A stretch of DNA of 35,869 nucleotides. Source: an uncultured Prevotellaceae bacterium (lineage in GTDB: Bacteria; Bacteroidota; Bacteroidia; Bacteroidales; Bacteroidaceae). Under the pieces are notes generated by a model. The model was not told the DNA's origin, did no database searches, and worked only from the letters and a program-made list of their open reading frames with translations. The position numbers and the translations under genes are program-made. Location: contig ONKY01000101.1 of the NCBI GenBank assembly GCA_900318585.1, positions 1-35,869 on the forward strand, read 5' to 3'. Shown here one piece after another: positions 8,421 to 15,695 of this stretch. Positions within the stretch are counted from its first letter, which is position 1; each line of letters opens with the position of its first letter.

Positions 8421-8942
8421 ATGGATTTTGAAAGTAAGATAACGAGCAGAGAGGTCAGCGAACTGCTCTGGGAAATGGAAAAGACCGTGAGTACTGCTGA
8501 GAGTTGCACGGGAGGTAGGATAGCCGAGGCAATTATCTCGGTGCCTGGCGCTTCGAAGTATTTCAAGGGAGGCATCATCTCCTATGTCAATGAGGTGAAG
8601 GAACGCCTTTTAGGTGTCAGCCACCAAGTATTGGAGGAAAAGACTGCCGTCTGCGAAGAAGTGGCTATCCAGATGGTAGAGGGCGCCTGCCGTACATTGG
8701 GTACGGACTATGCTGTGGCTGCTACCGGCATCGCCGGCCCTACGGGTGGGACCAAGGAAATTCCCGTCGGCACTATCTGGCTGGCTTGTGGCAATGCCAA
8801 CCGGGTTAAGACGATGAAGGTGGAGGAGGATCATGGCCGCGACATCAACCTGGCCATCGCCACCAGCCACGCTATGCAGATGCTGCTTGAGTATCTGAAA
8901 GAAGAGCAGGCATCCCAACCTGCTGTTGAAACGCCTGCTTAA
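8421..8942 (+). CDS. pncC: CinA C-terminal domain protein (NMN deamidase type)
   Basis: Stand-alone CinA C-terminal domain of 173 residues. Members hydrolyse nicotinamide mononucleotide to the mononucleotide of nicotinic acid, in pyridine-nucleotide salvage. The hallmark STAESCTGGRIAEAI (about residues 30-44) and ATGIAGPTGGTKEIPVGTIW (about 107-126) are intact. The N-terminal MoCF domain of full-length CinA is absent, as is common. The ATG at 8421 was chosen; a TTG at 8415 would add two residues. The last codons and the TAA lie inside a 13-bp tandem repeat that continues downstream. The biochemical role is known for the family, not shown here. Confidence 0.9.
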   Translation: MDFESKITSREVSELLWEMEKTVSTAESCTGGRIAEAIISVPGASKYFKGGIISYVNEVKERLLGVSHQVLEEKTAVCEEVAIQMVEGACRTLGTDYAVAATGIAGPTGGTKEIPVGTIWLACGNANRVKTMKVEEDHGRDINLAIATSHAMQMLLEYLKEEQASQPAVETPA

Positions 8943-8996
8943 GGATACTGCTTAAGGATACTGCTTAAGGATACTGCTTAAGGATACTTAAGGATA
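8935..8996. repeat. 13-bp tandem repeat (4 copies plus a 10-base partial) over the pncC stop codon
   Basis: CTGCTTAAGGATA occurs at 8935-8947, 8948-8960, 8961-8973 and 8974-8986, then CTTAAGGATA at 8987-8996. The first copy overlaps the end of pncC and supplies its TAA (8940-8942). All full copies are identical, so the array is young or actively homogenised. It fills the gap between convergent pncC and hisC. Confidence 0.95.
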
Positions 8997-9008
8997 GCTC
9001 TTGTTGTC

Positions 9009-10046
9009 CTACTGATATTGCCTTAGGGCACCCAGTAACTCGTTGTTCTCGTTCTTCGTACCAATGGTGATACGCAGGCAGTTCTGGCACAGCTGCACAC
9101 GTGTGCGGTTGCGCACGATGATACCTTGGTCTACCAGGTAGTTATAGATGCTTGTAGCGTCGGTCATGCGGGCCAGGAAGAAATTGGCTTCGGTGGGATA
9201 GACGTGTTCGCAGATGGGCAGCAGCTTGAAAGCGTCCACCATTCTGGAACGCTCAATGAGCAGGGTGCGAACCCATTTGTCCACTTCGAACGGATCTTTC
9301 ATCGCTTCCAGAGCCTGATGCTGAGTCAGCTGGTTCACATTGTAGGGATATTTCACCTTGTTGAATATCTCAATGATTTCTTCCGACGCGAAGGCCATAC
9401 CCAATCGGATGGCAGCACAGCCCCAAGCCTTTGACATCGTATTCAGCACAATCAGGTTCGGGTGTTTGCTCAGTTCCTTCCGCAGCGGAGCCTGTGAGGC
9501 AAAGTCGCTATAGGCTTCGTCCACGATGACAATGCCGTCAAAGCCATTGATGACTTTCTGGATTTCTTCGCGTTCCAGGCAGTTGCCCGTAGGATTATTG
9601 GGTGAGCAGAGCCAGATGATTTTCGTGTTCTCGTCGCAGGCATCCAACAGCTTTTCCGCTGTAATCTGGAACTGCTCGTCCAAAAGAACGGGCCTGTATT
9701 CCACGTCGTTGATGTCGGCGCAAACCTTGTACATTCCGTAAGTAGGCTCTATGGCTACCACGTTATCGCGTCCTGGACGGCAAAAGATGCGGTAGGGCAG
9801 GTCAATGGCCTCGTCGCTGCCGTTCCCCAGGAAGATTTTCTCTGCAGGTACTCCTTTCACTTTGCTGATGGTTGCTTTCAGTTCCAGCTGTAGCGGGTCA
9901 GGGTAGCGATTGTAGGGACGGTTGTAAGGGTTCTCGTTAGCATCGAGGAATACGCGTGCCTCGCGACCGGCATATTCATTGCGTGCGGAACTGTATGGAG
10001 CCAGGCTCCAGATGTTGGGTCTTACCAGTTCTTGAAGGCTTTTCAT
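9009..10046 (-). CDS. hisC: Histidinol-phosphate aminotransferase
   Basis: PLP-dependent transamination between imidazole acetol-phosphate and histidinol-phosphate, the seventh step of His synthesis. With the start at 10046 ([15 protein letters not shown]) it has 345 residues, normal for the family. The fold-type I signature is clear: [18 protein letters not shown] for substrate binding, SPNNPTGN (149-156), VDEAYSDF (Asp176), the PLP Lys206 in [15 protein letters not shown], and Arg214. An earlier ATG at 10070 adds 8 residues but would overlap hisD and fall within a 16-bp repeat. Last gene of the visible hisGDC cluster; hisB, a frequent next gene in Bacteroides, is not here. Confidence 0.95.
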   Translation of the reverse strand: MKSLQELVRPNIWSLAPYSSARNEYAGREARVFLDANENPYNRPYNRYPDPLQLELKATISKVKGVPAEKIFLGNGSDEAIDLPYRIFCRPGRDNVVAIEPTYGMYKVCADINDVEYRPVLLDEQFQITAEKLLDACDENTKIIWLCSPNNPTGNCLEREEIQKVINGFDGIVIVDEAYSDFASQAPLRKELSKHPNLIVLNTMSKAWGCAAIRLGMAFASEEIIEIFNKVKYPYNVNQLTQHQALEAMKDPFEVDKWVRTLLIERSRMVDAFKLLPICEHVYPTEANFFLARMTDATSIYNYLVDQGIIVRNRTRVQLCQNCLRITIGTKNENNELLGALRQYQ

Positions 10047-10090
10047 TTTCTCAATCTGTCGTTTTCTCAATCTCTCGTTTTCTCAATCTC
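10043..10090 (-). repeat. Three 16-bp tandem units across the hisD-hisC junction
   Basis: On the minus strand GAGATTGAGAAAACGA (10090-10075) is repeated exactly at 10074-10059, then as CAGATTGAGAAAATGA at 10058-10043 with 2 changes. The units encode the hisD C-terminus, contain its TGA, and the third supplies the hisC ATG: ACG in the first two copies is ATG in the third. The repeat therefore creates the gene junction. Confidence 0.9.
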
Positions 10091-11362
10091 CGCAATGCGT
10101 ACTGTCATTGCGTTCTTGTGGGCATCCAACTGCTCTGCCTCAGCCATCAGTTCTACTGAGTGGCCAATGGAGCGTATTCCTTCTTCCGTCAGGTGCTGGA
10201 AGGTTACTTTCCGCTGGTAGCTGTCCAGGTTCACGCCGCTGTATGCCGTAGCGTAGCCGTGGGTGGGCAGTGTGTGGTTCGTGCCGCTGGCATAGTCGCC
10301 GGCACTTTCGCAGGCATATTTTCCTAAGAATACGCTGCCGGCATTCACCACCTGATCGGCGAGTTTTTCGTAGTCCTCTGTTTGCAGAATCAGATGTTCA
10401 GGAGCGTAGGCGTTGCTCAGGTCTATTGCCTCCAGAATGTCGCTCACCAGTACGAAGCGGCTGTTCTCCAGCGTTTTCTGAGCAATCTCTTTGCGCGGCA
10501 GCAAATCCAGCTGTCGGCTCACCTCTTGTTGTACATCGTCAATCACCTTGTGAGAAGTTGTGATGAGCAGCACCTGTGAATCCACTCCATGTTCTGCCTG
10601 TGAAAGCAGATCGGCAGCTACAAACTGTGCGTTGGCCGTCTCGTCGGCAATGACACACACCTCGCTCGGTCCTGCGGGCATGTCTATGGCTACATCATGC
10701 AGGCTTACCTGCTGCTTGGCAGCCATTACGTATTGGTTCCCAGGTCCGAAAATCTTGTAGACTTTCGGCACAGACTCCGTTCCGTATGCCATAGCGCCAA
10801 TGGCCTGTACGCCGCCAGCTTTGAATATCTTGCTGACTCCAGCCACCTTCGCTGCCACAAGGATGGCAGGGTTTACACGGCCTTGACGGTCGGGTGGGGT
10901 ACAGAGCACGATTTCCTTGCAACCGGCTATCTTTGCCGGCGTGGCCAGCATCAGCACGGTCGAGAACAGGGGAGCCGTACCGCCGGGGATATAGAGGCCT
11001 ACCTTCTCGATGGGAATACTCTTCTGCCAGCACACCACGCCGGGCTGGGTTTCTACCTTCTCACCGTGAAATCGCTGTGATTCGTGGAATGCCTTGATGT
11101 TATGGTGAGCCAGCTCAATGGCTTTCTTCAGGTCGGCAGACACCATCTGCTCTGCCTCGTTCATCTCCTGCTTTGTTACTTCCAGCATCGGCAGATCAAC
11201 GTGGTCAAACTTCAGTTCATAGCCCTTTACGGCTTCATCGCCACGTGCCTTGACGTCAGCCAGTACTGCAGCCACCGTCTGGTTCAGCTGTGATACGTCT
11301 AAATGTGGACGCTCCACAATTTCCTTCCACTGCTCCCGTTGGGGATACTTGTAAATCTTCAT
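10067..11362 (-). CDS. hisD: Histidinol dehydrogenase
   Basis: Zn- and NAD-dependent four-electron oxidation of L-histidinol to L-histidine, the last two steps of the pathway. At 431 residues it is family-standard. Visible are [18 protein letters not shown] (about 121-138), the FGPGNQYV segment (about 205-212), the Zn ligands Gln255 and His258 in [12 protein letters not shown], the catalytic Glu322-His323 pair in APEHL, and Asp356 in [15 protein letters not shown]. It follows hisG by 21 bases. The C-terminal residues EIEKTRD are encoded by the 16-bp repeat that runs into hisC, so the true ancestral C-terminus may have been altered by the duplication. Confidence 0.96.
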   Translation of the reverse strand: MKIYKYPQREQWKEIVERPHLDVSQLNQTVAAVLADVKARGDEAVKGYELKFDHVDLPMLEVTKQEMNEAEQMVSADLKKAIELAHHNIKAFHESQRFHGEKVETQPGVVCWQKSIPIEKVGLYIPGGTAPLFSTVLMLATPAKIAGCKEIVLCTPPDRQGRVNPAILVAAKVAGVSKIFKAGGVQAIGAMAYGTESVPKVYKIFGPGNQYVMAAKQQVSLHDVAIDMPAGPSEVCVIADETANAQFVAADLLSQAEHGVDSQVLLITTSHKVIDDVQQEVSRQLDLLPRKEIAQKTLENSRFVLVSDILEAIDLSNAYAPEHLILQTEDYEKLADQVVNAGSVFLGKYACESAGDYASGTNHTLPTHGYATAYSGVNLDSYQRKVTFQHLTEEGIRSIGHSVELMAEAEQLDAHKNAMTVRIAEIEKTRD

Positions 11363-11383
11363 TAGCCCTGCTGTTTTTACCTT

Positions 11384-12235
11384 TTAAAGAATCATCTTCT
11401 CAATCGGGGTGACAAGTATTCCCTGTGCACCCATTTCCTTCAGTTTGCCAATGATTTCCCAGAAACGTTTCTGGTCAAGCACCGTGTGTACTGAGCACCA
11501 GTCGCTGTCGGCAAGTGGAATGATGGTGGGGCTCTTCAGGCCTGGCAGCACGCTGATGATCTCCTGCAACCGGGCTTTCGGTGCGTTCATGCGTACATAC
11601 TTTTTGTCCTCAGCGTCCTTCACAGCCTTGAAACGGAACAGCATCTGCTCCAGTATCTCGCGTTTCTCCTGAGAGAGGTTCTTGTTGCCTATGAGGAGCG
11701 CTTCGCTTTGCATCACCACTTCTACCTCTCTGAGGTTGTTGCTCACCAGCGTAGAGCCAGAGCTGACGATGTCAAAGATTCCATCAGCCAATCCGATGCC
11801 TGGGCTTATCTCTACGGAACCCGTGATGACATGAATCTCTGAGTTGATATGCTTTTCCGCCATGAAGCGGCGCAGGATGTTGGGATAGCTCGTGGCAATT
11901 TTCTTTCCTTCAAACCACTCTACACCCTGATAGTTGATTTCCTTGGGAATGGCCAACGACAGTCGGCACTTTGAGAAGCCCAGGCGTGATACAACTTCGG
12001 CATCCTCGCCGCGTTCTACGAATTCGTTTTCGCCCACTACGCCAATGTCTGCAACGCCGGATGCCACGCTTTGTGGAATGTCGTCATCCCTCAGGTAGAG
12101 CACTTCCAACGGGAAGTTGGTTGACTGTACCAGCAATGTGCGCTTTGACGCACTAACCTTGATATCTGCCTCGCTGAGAAGGTTCATGGTGTCTTCAAAC
12201 AGACGGCCCTTTGATTGTACTGCGATTCTTAACAT
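11384..12235 (-). CDS. hisG: ATP phosphoribosyltransferase, long form
   Basis: Catalyses the first committed step of histidine synthesis (ATP + PRPP to phosphoribosyl-ATP). At 283 residues it is the long, hexameric form with its own C-terminal ACT-like domain for histidine feedback, and so does not need HisZ. The N-terminus MLRIAVQSKGRLFEDTMNLL and the PRPP-binding region ISSGSTLVSNNL-type segment (visible as DIVSSGSTLVSNNLRE) are clear. The C-terminal domain spans roughly residues 210-283 (LPGLKSPTIIPLA, HTVLDQKRFWEII). First gene of hisGDC, with its own promoter divergent from the transglycosylase gene. Confidence 0.96.
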   Translation of the reverse strand: MLRIAVQSKGRLFEDTMNLLSEADIKVSASKRTLLVQSTNFPLEVLYLRDDDIPQSVASGVADIGVVGENEFVERGEDAEVVSRLGFSKCRLSLAIPKEINYQGVEWFEGKKIATSYPNILRRFMAEKHINSEIHVITGSVEISPGIGLADGIFDIVSSGSTLVSNNLREVEVVMQSEALLIGNKNLSQEKREILEQMLFRFKAVKDAEDKKYVRMNAPKARLQEIISVLPGLKSPTIIPLADSDWCSVHTVLDQKRFWEIIGKLKEMGAQGILVTPIEKMIL

Positions 12236-12262
12236 AAAAGCCTAATTTCTTAAATTGCGTTG

Positions 12263-12293
12263 CAAAATTACGCATTTTTTCTTGATTGTGCAA
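12263..12293 (-). promoter_or_regulatory. Promoter of hisGDC
   Basis: Minus-strand TTGC (12293-12290) and TAATTTTG (12270-12263) with a 19-base spacer fit the Bacteroidetes -33/-7 pattern. The -33 part lies 10 bases from the -7 element of the divergent gene at 12303-12310. Confidence 0.65.
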
Positions 12294-12302
12294 TAAATTA
12301 AG

Positions 12303-12310
12303 TACTTTTG
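12303..12310 (+). promoter_or_regulatory. -7 element (TACTTTTG) of the lytic transglycosylase gene
   Basis: TACTTTTG, 11 bases before the ATG at 12322. It argues against the longer open frame starting at 12286, which would begin upstream of the promoter. Confidence 0.6.
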
Positions 12311-12321
12311 CACCGTTTTTA

Positions 12322-13521
12322 ATGAAAATGATGAGATATTTAGCTTTCGCAACCCTGTTTCTGCTACTGATTCCACTGCTTTTTTCGTGTAAGGAGAAGC
12401 AGGAGAGGATTGTCGCTCCGTGGGGTGAGGTAGGAGCTGTTGACTCTATTTGGGATACGGACTGCTTTGACTTGGAACAGATACAGGCAGGCGGCGAGCT
12501 GATAATGCTGACCCTCAGCGGCCCTGAGACTTATTACGACCACCGTGGCCGCCAGTTGGGTGCCCAGTATCTGCTTGCCCAGAAGTTTGCCGACTCGTTA
12601 GGCGTTCGCCTCCGGGTAAATATCTGCCGTGATACTACCGAGCTTCTGAGGCGCCTCATTGCCGGCGAAGCTGACCTTATAGCTGTTCCCCTTCCTTCTT
12701 CGCAGACAGACAGCGTTCTTTTCTGCGGCCCAGGTGTCGATAGTCTTGGTATCCATTGGGCCGTTGGCACAGACAAACCACGTCTGGCTGATGCCTTGGA
12801 TGCATGGTATCATCCCTCGCGTTTGGCCGATGCACGCAAGGAAGAAGCACTTCTTCTCAGTACGAAGAGCGTGAAGCGTCATGTGTTCTCGCCGATGCTC
12901 AGCCGCAAGGATGGTATCATCTCTCGTTACGACCATCTTTTTGTGAACTATTGTCAACCTATCCGTTGGGATTGGCGGTTGATGGCTGCCCAGTGTTACC
13001 AAGAGTCAACTTTCGACCCAAAGGCCACTTCCTGGGCTGGTGCCAAGGGCCTGATGCAGATTATGCCCCGCACGGCTGACGAGCTGGGCCTGCCACGTGA
13101 AAAGATGTACGATGCTGAGAGCAGCATTGCCGCTGCCTCAAAGCTTTTAGGGCAGTTGGAGGGGAAGTTCTCCGACGTGAAAGACCGCTACGAGCGTATC
13201 AACTTCGTGTTGGCCAGCTATAACGGCGGCTATCACCACATCCGCGATGCTATGGCTCTTTGTCAGCGTGATGGAAAGAACAGTCACCGCTGGACGGATG
13301 TGTCGGAATATGTGCTGAAGCTTGCTGAGCCTCAGTATTACAACGACCCAATTGTGAAGCATGGCTATATGCGCGGTTCCGAGACGGAGGGCTATGTACG
13401 GAAAATTCGTGAGCGGTGGCAGGGCTATCGCGGCATACGCAGCCCTCGTGCAGGTTTCCATTCTACCCCTCAGAAGGCTACGCATCAGCGCAAGAAGAAA
13501 TATGATGTGCAGCTTCAGTAA
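12322..13521 (+). CDS. MltF-like lipoprotein lytic transglycosylase
   Basis: Cleaves the MurNAc-GlcNAc bond of peptidoglycan with formation of the 1,6-anhydro end. The 399-residue protein starts MKMMRYLAFATLF and has the lipobox LLFSC (Cys23), so it is membrane-anchored. Residues about 55-165 resemble a periplasmic solute-binding (SBP_bac_3) module (GELIMLTLSGPETYYDHRG, EADLIAVPLP), as in MltF. The SLT domain begins near residue 215: WDWRLMAAQCYQESTFDP with the catalytic Glu228, WAGAKGLMQIMPRTA, and VLASYNGG. It ends 3 bases from the convergent DUF4861 gene, leaving no room for a terminator outside coding DNA. Confidence 0.9.
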   Translation: MKMMRYLAFATLFLLLIPLLFSCKEKQERIVAPWGEVGAVDSIWDTDCFDLEQIQAGGELIMLTLSGPETYYDHRGRQLGAQYLLAQKFADSLGVRLRVNICRDTTELLRRLIAGEADLIAVPLPSSQTDSVLFCGPGVDSLGIHWAVGTDKPRLADALDAWYHPSRLADARKEEALLLSTKSVKRHVFSPMLSRKDGIISRYDHLFVNYCQPIRWDWRLMAAQCYQESTFDPKATSWAGAKGLMQIMPRTADELGLPREKMYDAESSIAAASKLLGQLEGKFSDVKDRYERINFVLASYNGGYHHIRDAMALCQRDGKNSHRWTDVSEYVLKLAEPQYYNDPIVKHGYMRGSETEGYVRKIRERWQGYRGIRSPRAGFHSTPQKATHQRKKKYDVQLQ

Positions 13522-13523
13522 GC

Positions 13524-14738
13524 TTACTCTATCTTAATGGCTATGGGGTTCTCCACCTCTTTCTTCCATTTCCTCAGGTAGGCGAACCACTCCTCTGCTG
13601 AGTGGTAGCCGAACGACTCGTTGGCTGAGGTATAGCTGACCTTGTAGCTCAGGCGGTTGTCCTTTGTGCCTACGACAAAAGCATAGTTGTCTTTGTTGGC
13701 AGGCTCCTCGCTCAGGATGTGCTTTTGTGGGATGCTGACGGCCAACCCAACCGTCTCGCGCTTCCAGTTCAGCGTGTCGGTAGAAGGATAGTCGGTGCCC
13801 CAGCAGGCGCGGAGACCTTTCTTGTCGGAGAACTCCTCGGAGCCTTTCACGTTGATAATGCCGGTGGAGAACTGGTAGTCGGCAGCGTTGCGGTTGAAGA
13901 ACACATCCACATCGGTGTCACGATGTCCTGCATACTGCGTGTAGCGGAGGGTCATGTTGAGACGCGGCTTGCCGGGAGCAGCCTGCCATCCGCGGTCAAT
14001 TACTTCTACGATTGTGCGCAGCGGGCCGTAGCTGATGATTCGCTGGGTGCGTGAGGCTACGGGGTCAATCAGCGTCGGCTCCGTTCCGTTCCATCCCCTG
14101 AATGCGCCTAAACCGAATGTCTGTCCTACCCAGAGCACATCGTCTCCATAGCCTTGCTCCTTCTGTTCAGCTGATGTATAGAATTGGGTTTCTTTGAGTT
14201 CCAGTCTCTTGCTGAACTTTCCATAGAGGTCGAGTGTCTGTCTGTTGTCAAAGTAGATGCGTATGCCGTTCAGCTCACTTTCAAAGTCTACACCGTGATG
14301 ATGCTGAAGGTTGTATGAGTAGGCGCAGTCACCTCGTGCGGTGATGCTCTCAATAAAGTTGTTGTGGCGGTTTTTCTCCTTCACCTTGTCGTTGCGCATC
14401 AGCATCTCTGCATATACGCGTGCGGGATATTCGCGTGGCTCCCCTTGCTCGGCGAGCGTCACCGTGTATTGTTTCTTTTCCTTTTTGTCAAGGGTAGTCA
14501 GGAACATTAGCTCGTCGAATACCTCGTCTTGATTGAGATCGTCCATCTGGCAGGGTATCTCCTGTCCGTTGCAGGTAACGAGTGCAGAGTGTATGTCGCC
14601 GTATTGCCTGATGTCTATCACGACGGGCTGGTCAGTACGTGGCGAGTTCATCGGATTGCTGACAGTAACGGTCAGCGTATGCTGTGCAAATGTGGCTGTC
14701 ACGGAGAGCAACAGGGAGGATAGCAGAACTTTTTTCAT
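13524..14738 (-). CDS. DUF4861 family secreted protein
   Basis: The 404-residue protein has a signal peptide (MKKVLLSSLLLSVTATFAQ, cleavage expected after AFAQ-like A-Q) and then a predominantly beta-strand protein: VTVSNPMNSPRTDQPVVIDI at the N-terminus, an aromatic central part (GVDFESELNGIRIYFDN, YGDDVLWVGQTFGLGAFRGW), and AEEWFAYLRKWKKEVENP at the end. I assign DUF4861 (PF16153) from memory. That family is found in Bacteroidetes, often near polysaccharide-utilisation genes, and is likely carbohydrate-related. No sugar-degradation genes are adjacent here. I could not support a -7 element for it, although it is divergent from the GldB-like gene. Confidence 0.8.
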   Translation of the reverse strand: MKKVLLSSLLLSVTATFAQHTLTVTVSNPMNSPRTDQPVVIDIRQYGDIHSALVTCNGQEIPCQMDDLNQDEVFDELMFLTTLDKKEKKQYTVTLAEQGEPREYPARVYAEMLMRNDKVKEKNRHNNFIESITARGDCAYSYNLQHHHGVDFESELNGIRIYFDNRQTLDLYGKFSKRLELKETQFYTSAEQKEQGYGDDVLWVGQTFGLGAFRGWNGTEPTLIDPVASRTQRIISYGPLRTIVEVIDRGWQAAPGKPRLNMTLRYTQYAGHRDTDVDVFFNRNAADYQFSTGIINVKGSEEFSDKKGLRACWGTDYPSTDTLNWKRETVGLAVSIPQKHILSEEPANKDNYAFVVGTKDNRLSYKVSYTSANESFGYHSAEEWFAYLRKWKKEVENPIAIKIE

Positions 14739-14789
14739 AATTTTTTTATCTTTTTTAGTTTAAAATTTGGATTTTAAAATATTTTTTAG

Positions 14790-14797
14790 TACTTTTG
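14790..14797 (+). promoter_or_regulatory. -7 element (TACTTTTG) of the GldB-like gene
   Basis: TACTTTTGCAG, 27 bases upstream of the TTG start at 14825, in a very AT-rich divergent spacer. Confidence 0.6.
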
Positions 14798-14824
14798 CAG
14801 CGTATTTAACTAAATATTATTGAA

Positions 14825-15655
14825 TTGTCAGCGGTTATAGTGCGTAGAACATACACCATACTATTCATTCTTATGCTCACTTGTGTAGGTTGCGAGTGGA
14901 AGATGAGCTCGGTCGGCGAAGAGAAGAACGAGTCTGTCTCCATTGAGCGTTATGACCGTATTCAGAGCCTTTACCTGACCACCGGCGACTTCTCTGCCCT
15001 CCAGCAGATGAACACGGGCTATCCCCAACAGACGCGTACTCTCATCGAGGATGTCTTGAAGATTGGTCGTGTCAACGAGCCTGACATCAATGTAAAGTTC
15101 CTGAACTTCTATCAGGACTCTACCCTACAGACCATTATTGCCGATGCAGAGCAGCAGTATGCCGACATGGATGATCTCAACCTGGAGCTTACAGAAGCAT
15201 TCACGCAGTTGCGTACAATGCTGCCAAAGGTGGAGGTGCCGCAGATATATGCTCAGATTGGTTCCCTTGACCAGAGCGTCATTGTTGGCGACGGTATGTT
15301 AGGCATTTCGCTCGACAAGTATCTCGGCGAGAACTATCCCCTCTATCTCCGTGAGGACTATGGCTACAGCATTGAGCAGCGCCGTATGATGACGCGTCGT
15401 TACATTGTGCCCGACTGCGTGGGCTTCTATCTGCTGTCGCTCTATCCCATTCCTCATCACGGGGAGATGAGACAGATTGACCGTGACCTTCATATAGGTA
15501 AAATCCAGTGGCTGGTCAATCAGGCTATGGATAGCCGGGTGTTCAACACTGTTTATCTGCGAACGATTGACGCCTACATGAAGCGGCATCCTGACGTCAC
15601 GCCCGCGCAGCTGCTGGCCGACAGCATTCACGGCCTTTCCCACTATCAGAAATAG
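14825..15655 (+). CDS. GldB-like lipoprotein
   Basis: From the TTG at 14825 the protein has 276 residues. A signal segment RRTYTILFILMLTCVGC ends in a lipobox-like LTCVGC. No ATG is available near the signal peptide, so the start must be this TTG or the GTG at 14840, which gives MRRTYTILF. The central motif VGDGMLGISLDKYLGENYP and the RRYIVPDCVGF segment resemble GldB, the lipoprotein required for gliding/type IX secretion in Flavobacteriia. Non-gliding Bacteroidales carry a homologue of unknown role. No other gld gene is nearby, so a motility function should not be inferred. Confidence 0.75.
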   Translation: MSAVIVRRTYTILFILMLTCVGCEWKMSSVGEEKNESVSIERYDRIQSLYLTTGDFSALQQMNTGYPQQTRTLIEDVLKIGRVNEPDINVKFLNFYQDSTLQTIIADAEQQYADMDDLNLELTEAFTQLRTMLPKVEVPQIYAQIGSLDQSVIVGDGMLGISLDKYLGENYPLYLREDYGYSIEQRRMMTRRYIVPDCVGFYLLSLYPIPHHGEMRQIDRDLHIGKIQWLVNQAMDSRVFNTVYLRTIDAYMKRHPDVTPAQLLADSIHGLSHYQK

Positions 15656-15656
15656 A

Positions 15657-15685
15657 AGGATGGCGATTGATGACACCACCATCCT
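15657..15685. terminator. Hairpin between convergent GldB-like gene and rho
   Basis: AGGATGG (15657-15663) pairs with CCATCCT (15679-15685) across a 15-base loop, and flanking TAGA/TCTA can extend the stem with a bulge. It fills the gap between the two stop codons and could serve both genes. Confidence 0.5.
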
Positions 15686-15695
15686 CTATCTTTGC

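Noticed and set aside
8935-8996. Possible CRISPR array
   Set aside because: Units are contiguous with no spacers. The same applies to the arrays at 17887 and 27210.
14825-15655. Gliding-motility operon
   Set aside because: Only a GldB-like lipoprotein is present; no gldC or other gld/spr gene is adjacent, and non-gliding relatives have it too.
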